A stretch of 64,000 nucleotides of DNA from Companilactobacillus mishanensis (GTDB lineage Bacteria; Bacillota; Bacilli; Lactobacillales; Lactobacillaceae). Under the pieces are notes generated by a model, which was not told the DNA's origin, ran no database searches, and saw only the letters and a list, made by a program, of their open reading frames with translations. Of the stretch, positions 1 through 8,079 are shown piece by piece. The translations under genes were made by a program, and so were the position numbers. The stretch covers positions 1 to 64,000 of the forward strand of contig NZ_RHON01000007.1 in NCBI RefSeq assembly GCF_003946505.1, read 5' to 3'. Every line of letters begins with the position of its first letter. The first letter of the stretch is position 1.

Positions 1-84
1 CCAAAAAAGATATTCGGTTGGAAATCTACTTTCGAGGTTTTTAAAGAAAAGTGTTCCAGTTGACTTGTAAATTCAAGCATCAAA

Positions 85-120
85 AAAAGGCATTGAGAAA
101 TAAAATTCTCAATGCCTTTT
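85..120 (-). terminator. Rho-independent terminator of the opuA operon
   Basis: A perfect 15-bp inverted repeat (85-99 and 106-120, loop of 6) carries a run of seven A on its low-coordinate side, which is a T-run on the minus strand. It lies just after the stop codon of the betaine-binding protein gene. Confidence 0.9.
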
Positions 121-125
121 CAATA

Positions 126-1031
126 CTATTTATTATTTAGATCTTCAATAGAATTAATATTCTTCATATACTTAGGAACAGCTAAACCAACTTTAGCACC
201 CTCCAAGTTTGGACCTAGATCCTCAAACTTACCTTTGTAGTCTTTATAGTAAAGACCTGAAGTCTTAGGTAACCAAGCTGAAACTTGTGCATCGGCTGCT
301 TTTGTGGAAACTGATGCCCACATTGGTTGGATCTCCATGGCTTGAATAGTGACTTTATAACCTTGCTGACGTAGAACTTCAGCAACAACGTTAGTTGAAG
401 CAATTTCGGAATCCCAGGCAACATAAGTCATTTTCATGGTGCCACCCTTGACCTTGGGAACACCTTTAGTCCATTCAGAAACCATTTTTGGATTAGCCTT
501 GATCCATTGTTTGGCAGCTTTTTCTGGATCCATACCATTGTTAACATTTAACATAACAGATGACATTTGCTTTGGATTCCAGTGGAAACGATCCAATATC
601 TCATATGCTTCAGGCTTATCAGATTTCAAACCTTTACGAACGATGGTATTGATATGTTCAGCTTTACCATAGACATTTTTAGGATCCTTCAAGAATTTGA
701 TTGGAAATTTAGTAAACATCCAATGTGGTTGCCAACCAGTAATTACGATTGGCCGTTTATCCTTAATAGCTTTGTCCAAAGTACTTGTCATAGCAGCAGT
801 TGAACTAGTTTGTAATTGCCAATTGTGCTTAGACAAGTCATATTTTGTAATTGCAGTTTGCGTTGAAGCCATAATACCGGCACCAGCATCGATACCAGTA
901 ATAGTGTAGTTAACTTGTGGACCAAGCTTTTCTTTAATGTTATACGGTTTCAATTGCGAACTACATGCAGTGATCAAAGGAACTACCAGTAAAGCAATGA
1001 AGAAAAGGCCAATCAATCTGCGTTTTTTCAT
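126..1031 (-). CDS. opuAC: Glycine betaine/proline ABC transporter, substrate-binding lipoprotein
   Basis: This is the solute receptor of an osmoprotectant importer. From the ATG chosen here the protein has 301 residues: a basic N-terminus, a hydrophobic stretch and the lipobox LITAC with Cys23 as the lipidated residue, so it should be anchored on the outer face of the membrane. The rest matches the OpuAC/ProX family, with a TITGIDAGAGIM segment and a conserved GWQPHWMF segment that belongs to the aromatic betaine-binding region. The start at 1031 is preferred to an in-frame GTG at 1040 because the GTG lies inside the AGGTGA ribosome binding site. The gene follows the permease almost without a gap and is last in the operon. 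The compatible solute transported is inferred from family. Confidence 0.92.
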   Translation of the reverse strand: MKKRRLIGLFFIALLVVPLITACSSQLKPYNIKEKLGPQVNYTITGIDAGAGIMASTQTAITKYDLSKHNWQLQTSSTAAMTSTLDKAIKDKRPIVITGWQPHWMFTKFPIKFLKDPKNVYGKAEHINTIVRKGLKSDKPEAYEILDRFHWNPKQMSSVMLNVNNGMDPEKAAKQWIKANPKMVSEWTKGVPKVKGGTMKMTYVAWDSEIASTNVVAEVLRQQGYKVTIQAMEIQPMWASVSTKAADAQVSAWLPKTSGLYYKDYKGKFEDLGPNLEGAKVGLAVPKYMKNINSIEDLNNK

Positions 1032-1040
1032 CGACTTCAC

Positions 1041-1889
1041 CTATCCTTTCGTGTGCTCACGTGTTAGAGATTGTGTTAAACGGTCCAAAATGATTGCTAG
1101 GATAACAATTGCTAAACCTGCAGCAAATCCATTACCAGCATCATTACGTCCAACTGCGAAGTAAACTCGAGTTCCTAGACCCATGGCACCAATCATAGAT
1201 GCAATAACAACCATTGAAAGTGAAAGCATCATACTTTGGTTAACACCGGCCATCAAACTATTCTTAGCAATAGGTAATTCAACTTTGAAAAGCTTTTGCC
1301 ATTCAGTAGAACCAAATGAGTCGGCAGCTTCAATAAGTTCATCAGGAACATCCCTGATACCCATGTTAGTCATACGAACTGTTGGAGGCATCGCAAAAAT
1401 AACAGAGGCAACGATACCTGGAACCATACCAATACCAAACAAAGCAACAGCAGGAATCAAATAGACGAAAGCTGGCATTGTCTGCATGAAATCAAGTATT
1501 GGTTTCAAAATAACTTCAGCAACATGACTCTTAGCCATCAATATACCAAGTGGAATACCGATAACTAAGGCAATCAGACTTGAAGTAAGTACCAAAGTCA
1601 GTGTTTGAGTCATATCACGCCAGAAATCCAAATTCCAGATCAGTAACAATCCTAAGAACTCAAAAATCAATAGACTCCAACGTTGATTTTTCCGATTAAC
1701 ATAGAACGTTAATCCGATAACGATAGCGATAAACAACCAAATAGGAAGTAAATCGAATATCCATTGAAATGCATTGTTGATTGCTCCAATGAAGTTAGTT
1801 ACTCCATTAAAGAATCCAGTAAATTGAGTCAACCAATTAACGAAACTGTCGATCCAGTCTGCTAAAGGTAATTGTGGAAGATTATTCAA
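1041..1889 (-). CDS. opuAB: Glycine betaine/proline ABC transporter permease
   Basis: Membrane subunit of the osmoprotectant importer, 282 residues with several hydrophobic segments. The region around residues 150-220 carries the binding-protein-dependent permease (EAA-type) loop, seen as ELIEAADSFGSTEWQKLFKVELP, shortened here to its core EAADSFGSTEWQKLF. The start is a TTG whose ribosome binding site (GAGGTGAAGG) lies inside the end of the ATPase gene, and the two genes overlap by 8 bases, so translation is probably coupled. The family belongs to the OpuA/ProW type. Unlike lactococcal BusAB, permease and binding protein are separate polypeptides. Confidence 0.93.
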   Translation of the reverse strand: MNNLPQLPLADWIDSFVNWLTQFTGFFNGVTNFIGAINNAFQWIFDLLPIWLFIAIVIGLTFYVNRKNQRWSLLIFEFLGLLLIWNLDFWRDMTQTLTLVLTSSLIALVIGIPLGILMAKSHVAEVILKPILDFMQTMPAFVYLIPAVALFGIGMVPGIVASVIFAMPPTVRMTNMGIRDVPDELIEAADSFGSTEWQKLFKVELPIAKNSLMAGVNQSMMLSLSMVVIASMIGAMGLGTRVYFAVGRNDAGNGFAAGLAIVILAIILDRLTQSLTREHTKG

Positions 1890-3081
1890 CGTCCTTCACC
1901 TCATTTCCGGCAAGTGCGCCCAGAACGGCACCACGAACAATGATACCCAACAATTGCTTATCGTCATTTGTGACAGCAATTGGAATACCTGTTTGAGAAA
2001 TGTCATCCATCAAGTCCGAAATAGGCTTGTCCTCGTGAGTTGTTGGAACACTCGTCTTGATAACAGAACGTAGATCACTACTGTTCTTTCTTATTAAATT
2101 GATAACGTCACTGGCATCCACGACACCGATCAACTTACGTCTATTGTCGATAACGTAAGCAGTAGAAACCTCGTTATTTCTCATACGTTTCAAGGTCAAA
2201 CGTGGACCAGCTTTATCAATATTAATAGTAACTGGACGAATCATAACTTTTCCAGCAGTAAGAACTCTACTACGGTCAACATTTTCGATAAAGTTTTCAA
2301 CATATCCATTAGCTGGATGCGTCAAAATATCTTCAGGTGTACCAGTTTGAACGACTTCACCATCACGCATGATCATAATACGATCACCGATCTTCAAAGC
2401 TTCATTCAAATCATGACTAATGAAGATGATTGTCTTATGCAGACGTTCTTGCAGATCAAGTAATTGATCTTGCATATCACTTCTATTTAATGGATCCAAG
2501 GCAGAAAAGGCTTCGTCCATTAGCAGAATTTGTGGGTCATTTGCTAAAGCACGTGCTAGTCCCACTCGTTGTTGCATACCACCGGATAATTGTGATGGAT
2601 ATTCGTCATCATAACCAGTGATACCAACTTGCTCTAAAGCAATACCCGCTTTTTGTTTACGTGTCTCTTTATCGACACCTTGTATCTCTAAACCGTATTC
2701 AGCATTTTCCATAACTGTACGGTTTGGTAGTAATCCAAAACTTTGGAAAACCATGCTCATTTTTTTACGTCTAACATCACGTAATTTCTTTTTGTCCATC
2801 TTCATGATGTTCTCGCCGTCGATCAATACTTCTCCATCTGTTGGATCAATCAAACGGTTTATCATACGGATCATAGTAGATTTTCCACTACCGGATAACC
2901 CCATGATGACGAAAATTTCACCATCATTAATTTCAAAGTTTGCCTGGTCAACACCAACTGTTGCTCCAGTCTCCTTCAATATCTCAGGCTTTGTCTTACC
3001 TTGCTTTAATAATTCTTTAGCACGGTTAACATGTCTCCCAAAAATTTTAGTTAAATTTTTAACTTCAACTTTAACAGCCAT
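1882..3081 (-). CDS. opuAA: Glycine betaine/proline ABC transporter ATPase with CBS domains
   Basis: Energy-coupling subunit of the betaine importer, 399 residues. Walker A is at residues 61-69 (GLSGSGKST), the ABC signature LSGGMQ at about 165-170 and Walker B LLMDEA at about 186-191. The C-terminal third (about 270-399) holds a tandem CBS pair, the module that in OpuA-type ATPases senses ionic strength or c-di-AMP. It is first in the operon opuAA-AB-AC. A GGAGGG ribosome binding site precedes the ATG. The 5' leader contains a 26-bp perfect palindrome followed by seven T on the minus strand (see separate entry), so expression is likely regulated at the leader. Confidence 0.95.
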   Translation of the reverse strand: MAVKVEVKNLTKIFGRHVNRAKELLKQGKTKPEILKETGATVGVDQANFEINDGEIFVIMGLSGSGKSTMIRMINRLIDPTDGEVLIDGENIMKMDKKKLRDVRRKKMSMVFQSFGLLPNRTVMENAEYGLEIQGVDKETRKQKAGIALEQVGITGYDDEYPSQLSGGMQQRVGLARALANDPQILLMDEAFSALDPLNRSDMQDQLLDLQERLHKTIIFISHDLNEALKIGDRIMIMRDGEVVQTGTPEDILTHPANGYVENFIENVDRSRVLTAGKVMIRPVTINIDKAGPRLTLKRMRNNEVSTAYVIDNRRKLIGVVDASDVINLIRKNSSDLRSVIKTSVPTTHEDKPISDLMDDISQTGIPIAVTNDDKQLLGIIVRGAVLGALAGNEVKDVE

Positions 3082-3103
3082 CGAACCCTCCGTTCTTGGA
3101 ATA

Positions 3104-3136
3104 AAAAAATCTATTATTTATGCGCATAAATAATAG
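3104..3136 (-). promoter_or_regulatory. 26-bp perfect palindrome plus T-run in the opuA leader
   Basis: Positions 3111-3136 read identically on both strands (half site CTATTATTTATGC), and on the minus strand the palindrome is followed by ATTTTTTT (3104-3110), all between the predicted promoter and the ribosome binding site of opuAA. It can be a DNA operator, or an AU-rich terminator/attenuator hairpin in the leader. A possible -35 (TTGACT) lies further upstream near 3173-3178, with a weak -10. Confidence 0.6.
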
Positions 3137-3196
3137 CCATCGCTCGTTTAGCTTAACAAAATTTTTGGTACCTAGTCAAATGAAGAAGGGGAATTT

Positions 3197-3214
3197 ATGC
3201 CGATATTTCGGCAT
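3197..3214. terminator. Hairpin after etfA, weak terminator
   Basis: A 7-bp inverted repeat (ATGCCGA/TCGGCAT, loop of 4) lies 20 bases after the etfA stop. There is no good T-run on the minus strand, so termination there is uncertain. Confidence 0.35.
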
Positions 3215-3233
3215 TTTGCCTTCACAAACGGCT

Positions 3234-4196
3234 TTAAAGTACCTTGTTGAGTGCTTTCAAAAAATCTTCAGAACTTCCATTAAAACAGTAGTCAGATTGT
3301 TTAAAAATTGGTGCATGCTTGTCAGTATTGACCGATACGATTGTATTGGCATTTTCGATACCTGCGGTAAATTGAACGGAACCTGAAACTCCCAGATTGA
3401 TCAGTAAATCTGGGGCAACAGTTTCACCACTTTGTCCGATCTGCTGTGATTGGTCAAACTCATCCATATCAGTCAATGGACGTGTAACTCCGACAGTAGC
3501 ATTGATTTTATTTGCTAGCTCGTTAGCGTTATTCAAATCCTGTTTGCCTCCACGACCTAGAGCAACGATTCTATCTGCAGTTGCCAAATTCTCGTCAGTT
3601 TTAGCAGGAAGGACATGAGTAGTAATTTGAATATTGGCATCTTTATCCCAATTCAAATCATTTATTTCAACGATTTTTGTAGTATCGTCGAATACCTTTT
3701 CTGCTTTGAAAATATTGGGACGAACTGTCGCCATTTGGGGTTTGAAATCTGGAATGACAATTTCACACATAATATTGTCACCATACGAAGGCTTTGTTTG
3801 AACTAATAGATCATCCTCAAATGAAAGATCTAGACAGTCTGCTGTCAATCCAGTTAACAGTTTAGCTTGCAATCTTGGAGCGACTGAACGGCCAAATGTT
3901 GTTGCAGCAAAGATGAAACTGATCGGTGTTCCGAATTTGTCGATCAAGCCACTTAATGCGCTGGCAACTGAGACATCATCAGCTTTGTCTAATTCATCAT
4001 CTTTGACCGTTAATATTTTATCAGGTCCATATTGTTTGATTTCATTTTCAAAACTATCAGCTTGGCTTTCGAGTAGAACAACAGTGACCGGTATTTCACT
4101 GATGGATTTCATTTTTGTAATCAATTGGAAAGTCGCAGAATTTATCTTATTGATTGATTTCTCAGCAAAAATCCAGTTTTCTCTAATATCTGTCAT
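3234..4196 (-). CDS. etfA: Electron transfer flavoprotein, alpha subunit
   Basis: The alpha subunit binds FAD and, with EtfB, carries electrons to or from the acyl-CoA dehydrogenase encoded upstream. The 320-residue protein shows the family's C-terminal FAD domain: GRGG near residue 214, GQSGETVAPD near 254, GVSGSVQFTAGI near 269 and a VNTDKHAPIF segment near 288. Its ATG overlaps the etfB stop (TAATG), indicating translational coupling. The length is typical of the family. Lactobacilli usually lack a respiratory quinone pool and beta-oxidation, so the physiological partner is not evident; a ferredoxin- or NADH-linked reductive role is only a guess. Confidence 0.95.
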   Translation of the reverse strand: MTDIRENWIFAEKSINKINSATFQLITKMKSISEIPVTVVLLESQADSFENEIKQYGPDKILTVKDDELDKADDVSVASALSGLIDKFGTPISFIFAATTFGRSVAPRLQAKLLTGLTADCLDLSFEDDLLVQTKPSYGDNIMCEIVIPDFKPQMATVRPNIFKAEKVFDDTTKIVEINDLNWDKDANIQITTHVLPAKTDENLATADRIVALGRGGKQDLNNANELANKINATVGVTRPLTDMDEFDQSQQIGQSGETVAPDLLINLGVSGSVQFTAGIENANTIVSVNTDKHAPIFKQSDYCFNGSSEDFLKALNKVL

Positions 4197-4996
4197 TAGT
4201 CTTCCTCCGCTAATAAGTTTTCTTCATGTAAAATTCCGGCTAATTCTTCAGCTGCTTTTGTAGCATCTGTCGATAACATTTTTCCGGCACGTTCTTTAGG
4301 TTCTGGACTCATAATTCTTCTAACAACTGTAGGCGAACCACTTTGTCCCAGTCTATTTGAATCAACTGGCATATCTTTTGATGTCCATGTAGTCAAAGGC
4401 TTTTCAAAACTGTTCTTGATTTCAACGACATTAACATATTCTGGCTTTCCAGCATTACCAGTTGTCGTCAACATCAATGGTGTTTTAGCAATAATTTCTT
4501 GCTCGATATTATCGTCATAACGTTTGATTCTCAATTCATTATCAGATTTCGGTTGGATCTCATCAGCATACGTAACTTGTGAGATGCCCAACATTTCTGC
4601 AACTATTGGTCCCATTTGTCCAGTGTCAGCATCGACAGATTGTTGACCCATGATAACAAGATCAACACCGCCAATTTTTTTGATTGCTTCAGCCAATACG
4701 TATCCAGTAGCTAAAGTATCTGCACCACCAAAGGCTCTATCCGAAAGTAAAACAGCTTCGTCAGCTCCTAGTGAGAGTGCTTCTTGAAGTGAAACCGCAA
4801 AATCATTTGGTCCCATTGACATTGCGATAACAGTGCCACCAACAACATCTCTAATATCAAGAGCAGTTTGCAAGGCATTACGATCATATTTGTTGATCAC
4901 ACCACTAACACCACGTCGATCGATATTCTTTGTTTTTTCATTAATCTTTACATTAGTAGTTTCTGGAACTTGTTTTAAACCTACAACTATTTTCAT
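4196..4996 (-). CDS. etfB: Electron transfer flavoprotein, beta subunit
   Basis: The beta subunit, 266 residues, starts with the typical IVVGLKQVPETTNVKI and contains the recognition-loop/nucleotide-binding segment VIMGQQSVDADTGQMGP near residue 125-141. Together with EtfA it forms a heterodimer in the cytoplasm. A strong AGGAGG site precedes the ATG, 9 bases after the acyl-CoA dehydrogenase stop. Whether the bound nucleotide is AMP or a second FAD (bifurcating ETFs) cannot be decided by eye. Confidence 0.95.
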   Translation of the reverse strand: MKIVVGLKQVPETTNVKINEKTKNIDRRGVSGVINKYDRNALQTALDIRDVVGGTVIAMSMGPNDFAVSLQEALSLGADEAVLLSDRAFGGADTLATGYVLAEAIKKIGGVDLVIMGQQSVDADTGQMGPIVAEMLGISQVTYADEIQPKSDNELRIKRYDDNIEQEIIAKTPLMLTTTGNAGKPEYVNVVEIKNSFEKPLTTWTSKDMPVDSNRLGQSGSPTVVRRIMSPEPKERAGKMLSTDATKAAEELAGILHEENLLAEED

Positions 4997-5005
4997 AATG
5001 GCCTC

Positions 5006-6130
5006 CTATACTCGACTCTTAGCTTCAATTAAAGCAATTTCTGTTCTCATTTTTTCAACTGATCCTTCAGCAAGTTCCATCGCACGCGCATCCCTGATCA
5101 AGTGCTCAACTGGATATTCCAAACTGTATCCATATCCACCTAAAATTTGTAAGGCATCGTCACCAGATTTAACAGCAGCACGACTACCATGTGCTTTGGC
5201 CATGGCAGCTTCTTGTTCATAGTCTTGACCCGAATCCTTCATGATTGCTGCTTGTTGGTAAAGTAACTTAGTAGTTTCTTTAGCAATCGTCATATCAGCA
5301 ACCTTTCTTTGAATAGTTTGTAATTCGATAATTGGTGTATCCATAGCTTTTCTTTGAGTAGCATATTCACTTACGATATCCAATTGATGTTCCATAATTC
5401 CAGTTAGGACAGCACCCATCAAAACACGAGCGTCATCATGAGCGCTATTACCGATCTCAGGACCCATCCCAACTTTACCAAGCAAATGATATTCGTCGAC
5501 TTCGATGTTATCCATCAAGATTTCACCGATAGGACAACCAGTTAAGCCAAGGAATTTTTCTTGCTTACCAAATTCAAATCCGTCCATATCTTGGTCAACA
5601 ACGAAAAATGAAAGTTCCGTTGGTGCTGTTTTAACCATGGCACAGTATATTTCTGCCAATCCACCATTAGTGATCATAATTTTGTCACCGTTGATGATCC
5701 AACTATCACCATGCTTTTCAGCGTGAGAATTGATTCCCATTGGATTTGATCCACCTGTTGGCTCCGTCATTGGAAAAGCAATGATACGGTCAGCTGATTG
5801 TGGAAGATATTTGGCCTTCAGTTTGTCGTTACCATACTTAACTATTTGCTCTACTGACTTGTAATGACCTTCGAGTGTTACTGCAATACTGGCATTTCCT
5901 TTGGCCAAAATATTAAGTACCTTAGCACTTGTGCGACCATCGAAACCTGCCCCACCATATTCTTCAGGAGTTACTAAACTGTAAAAACCAGCGTCGTGAA
6001 CTTTCTCCAAAAGATTATTTACGTATGACCTAGTTTGATCGATTTCTGAATCGAAGGGAGCTACCTCATTTTCCGTAAATGATTTCACCATTCTTAATAA
6101 AATTTCTTCTCTTGTTTTTAATTGATCCAT
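5006..6130 (-). CDS. Acyl-CoA dehydrogenase family flavoenzyme
   Basis: FAD enzyme that oxidises an acyl-CoA (or reduces an enoyl-CoA) with ETF as partner. The 374 residues are the usual family length. Visible motifs are PMTEPTGGSNP (near 123), KIMITNGG (near 150), QILGGYGYSLEYP near the C-terminus and RDARAMELAEGSVEKMR, where Glu355 aligns with the catalytic base of medium- and short-chain dehydrogenases (usual YEGT is AEGS here). It is the first gene of an operon with etfB and etfA. The promoter (TTTACA, 17 bp, TAATAT at 6208-6236) has a cre site on the start point, so glucose repression by CcpA is likely. The substrate is unknown. Confidence 0.93.
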   Translation of the reverse strand: MDQLKTREEILLRMVKSFTENEVAPFDSEIDQTRSYVNNLLEKVHDAGFYSLVTPEEYGGAGFDGRTSAKVLNILAKGNASIAVTLEGHYKSVEQIVKYGNDKLKAKYLPQSADRIIAFPMTEPTGGSNPMGINSHAEKHGDSWIINGDKIMITNGGLAEIYCAMVKTAPTELSFFVVDQDMDGFEFGKQEKFLGLTGCPIGEILMDNIEVDEYHLLGKVGMGPEIGNSAHDDARVLMGAVLTGIMEHQLDIVSEYATQRKAMDTPIIELQTIQRKVADMTIAKETTKLLYQQAAIMKDSGQDYEQEAAMAKAHGSRAAVKSGDDALQILGGYGYSLEYPVEHLIRDARAMELAEGSVEKMRTEIALIEAKSRV

Positions 6131-6187
6131 GTCTTCACCTACTCGTTACTTTCTTCACATTAATGGGTAAAAAAATATAGTTGTTAC

Positions 6188-6236
6188 TGATATCGCTTTC
6201 ATTGCTTATATTAAGGCATTCACAAAGTTTTGTAAA
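6188..6236 (-). promoter_or_regulatory. Promoter and cre site of the acyl-CoA dehydrogenase/etf operon
   Basis: On the minus strand a -35 TTTACA (6231-6236), a 17-bp spacer and a -10 TAATAT (6208-6213) predict a start near 6201. The 14-mer at 6188-6201, TGATATCGCTTTCA, fits every defined position of the cre consensus TGWNANCGNTNWCA and covers about +1 to +14, a position from which CcpA represses. Confidence 0.75.
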
Positions 6237-6423
6237 TAACTATTTTATATAGAAAATATTCCTAAATTATATTTACTGGTGTGATAGGTGTTTGTTGATG
6301 AGAAAATTATAAAAATATTTTTGAATTTTCGTGAATATTTACAGATTGTGAAGAATTTTATTATTCCACTGGTGGGAATTGGTTACTTAATCATTGTTGG
6401 TGTTGGTTCACTTTCATATAGTT
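6237..6423. other. AT-rich intergenic stretch
   Basis: Between the acyl-CoA dehydrogenase promoter and the hairpin element I see only AT-rich sequence, with no open reading frame preceded by a ribosome binding site. Confidence 0.5.
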
Positions 6424-6544
6424 GAAACGAGTTACGAAGCACTTCTCTCTACATATAACGCAAAAAAAGCTGACACCCTGCTTCGCAGTGCATCAGCTTT
6501 TTCTGTGTTATAACCGAGAGCAACCCGTGCTTCTTCACTCTCTA
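6424..6544 (-). repeat. Multi-stem hairpin element, copy 3 (3' UTR of dlt operon)
   Basis: This region folds as nested stems: GAAGCAC/GTGCTTC (6436-6442 with 6527-6533), CTCTC/GAGAG (6445-6449 with 6516-6520), TATAAC/GTTATA (6454-6459 with 6507-6512), then an inner AAAAAGCTGA/TCAGCTTTTT hairpin (6464-6502) with a CTGC-TTC-GCAG tip. Flanks and unpaired segments (GAAACG at the left, ACCGxGAGCAAxCCG on the right) match the tandem pair at 12629-12876, while the arms differ in sequence but stay complementary. The inner hairpin is followed by seven T on the minus strand and also serves as terminator for dltD. Confidence 0.7.
6462..6502 (-). terminator. Terminator of the dlt operon
   Basis: A 10-bp stem (6464-6473 with 6493-6502) has a seven-base T-run on the minus strand. 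It lies about 67 bases past the dltD stop, inside the hairpin element. Confidence 0.8.
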
Positions 6545-6568
6545 TTTAAACGTGTTTCTACGCTCTCT

Positions 6569-7825
6569 CTAAAAATCTGTATCGTTTGTCCATGTATCTG
6601 TCAGGAAGTAATTATCCATATGATATTGGGTTTGTGATGGATCGGCGTGTTTATCTTTATAGTATGGTTGCAATTTCTTATCTAAAATCAACCAACCTCT
6701 CCATCCCATATGTATAGTATCTTCAGCGATGTAGTTTTGGTTCTTAACATGTGTCAGGTCAACTATATTATTGAATCCTTGCGATGTTAATTGATATTTG
6801 ATCTTCTTGTCAAAGTTGTATAAGGCACTCTTTGGCATACCTGTATATTTGATCCAATTTGGATTAACTGGTTGAATAACGAACATTACTTGTACATGAT
6901 TTTGTTTGAACATGTATAGCAATGCTTCAAAATCAGCATATTCAGGGGAATGTAGATAATCGGCTTTGGTATGAGAATTTCTGTATTTAGAAATTCTGTG
7001 ATTGAGTTCTTTCCTATAGAAGGAGTCACCGATTTGAAGATCATTCTCTCTAGAATGGTGTTTTGCCATTTTAACAGCTAGTTTGTCCAGATTCTTATAA
7101 TTATAATCGTCTGGAAGTTTACTTGTGGCCTTGTCGATTCGACCTTGATGATTATTTAGAAAAGCTGATCCAAACAGATTATCTTGGCTTTGTAAACTCG
7201 ATCTAGCAATATTCTTTACATAAAATTTTTCAAATGATGTAATTTTTTGTCCAGCAGCAATTCTTCTCAATGCATCATCTTCAATAGGACCTTTGCTAAT
7301 TCCTAATTGCAAAATTCTCTTAGCAATATATTGATTCAGGTCTTTATTTCCATGATCGGAGTTTTCAATAAATCCAGTCATTTGAAGTGGTGAGAAATAG
7401 AATTTGAATGCATCATCTCTGGCACCCTTTTTGGTGAACCATTGAGGTGAAATGATGAAAACTGCTTTTTTATTCTTTAATTTTGTCATACCACTGACAT
7501 TCATTGCTTGTGTCAATGAGGCGGTACCAGGGTTACCAAGAAGAAATGGTTGGTTCTTCCAATGATACTTTTGAGCCATGGAAGATGGATGGAAGGGATC
7601 CATTCTTGAAAGTTCTGAAGATCCAATAATTGGAATGTAATTCTCTTCTTCTGCAGTATTCTTGATATTCTCGCCTTTTAAAACACGTGCATCTAGGGAT
7701 GTAGCGGCCTGATTGACCTTTTCTGGAGTAACTGTTTTGAAATTTATTGGTGTCCATAGAAGAATCAATAAGGCTGCTACTGCAACAATTACAGGTCCAA
7801 AAATCATCCACAGTTTTTTCTTCAT
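6569..7825 (-). CDS. dltD: D-alanyl-lipoteichoic acid biosynthesis protein DltD
   Basis: Last step protein of teichoic acid D-alanylation, 418 residues. An N-terminal membrane anchor (about residues 5-25) is followed by an extracellular SGNH-hydrolase-like domain with the GSSELSRMDPFHPS block (near 67-81), GNPGTASLTQAM, and a DTIHMGWRGW block near the C-terminus containing the family's conserved His. DltD acts outside the membrane with DltB. It follows dltC by 3 bases in dltXABCD. Confidence 0.95.
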   Translation of the reverse strand: MKKKLWMIFGPVIVAVAALLILLWTPINFKTVTPEKVNQAATSLDARVLKGENIKNTAEEENYIPIIGSSELSRMDPFHPSSMAQKYHWKNQPFLLGNPGTASLTQAMNVSGMTKLKNKKAVFIISPQWFTKKGARDDAFKFYFSPLQMTGFIENSDHGNKDLNQYIAKRILQLGISKGPIEDDALRRIAAGQKITSFEKFYVKNIARSSLQSQDNLFGSAFLNNHQGRIDKATSKLPDDYNYKNLDKLAVKMAKHHSRENDLQIGDSFYRKELNHRISKYRNSHTKADYLHSPEYADFEALLYMFKQNHVQVMFVIQPVNPNWIKYTGMPKSALYNFDKKIKYQLTSQGFNNIVDLTHVKNQNYIAEDTIHMGWRGWLILDKKLQPYYKDKHADPSQTQYHMDNYFLTDTWTNDTDF

Positions 7826-7828
7826 AGT

Positions 7829-8068
7829 TTAGTTTTCCAGCTCTCCTACACGATCAGCAATTTTATTTACACTTGACCATTGACTACGATCAAACTCTGA
7901 AACTGGTACTTCTATATCAAACTTATCCTGTAATGTTACGAGTACTTCAACTGTTGCCATTGAATCTAGAATGCCATCAGCAAATAAATCTTCATCGGGA
8001 TCAGCTCCCACATTATCCAAACCTGTTACATCTTTTAAAATATCGATAATTTCTGTTTTTACGTCCAT
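7829..8068 (-). CDS. dltC: D-alanyl carrier protein DltC
   Basis: A 79-residue acidic acyl-carrier protein. The phosphopantetheine attachment site is Ser36 in GILDSMATVEVL. DltA loads D-alanine on it and DltB passes the residue across the membrane. It lies between dltB and dltD with short gaps. Confidence 0.96.
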   Translation of the reverse strand: MDVKTEIIDILKDVTGLDNVGADPDEDLFADGILDSMATVEVLVTLQDKFDIEVPVSEFDRSQWSSVNKIADRVGELEN

Positions 8069-8079
8069 AATTTTTCTCC

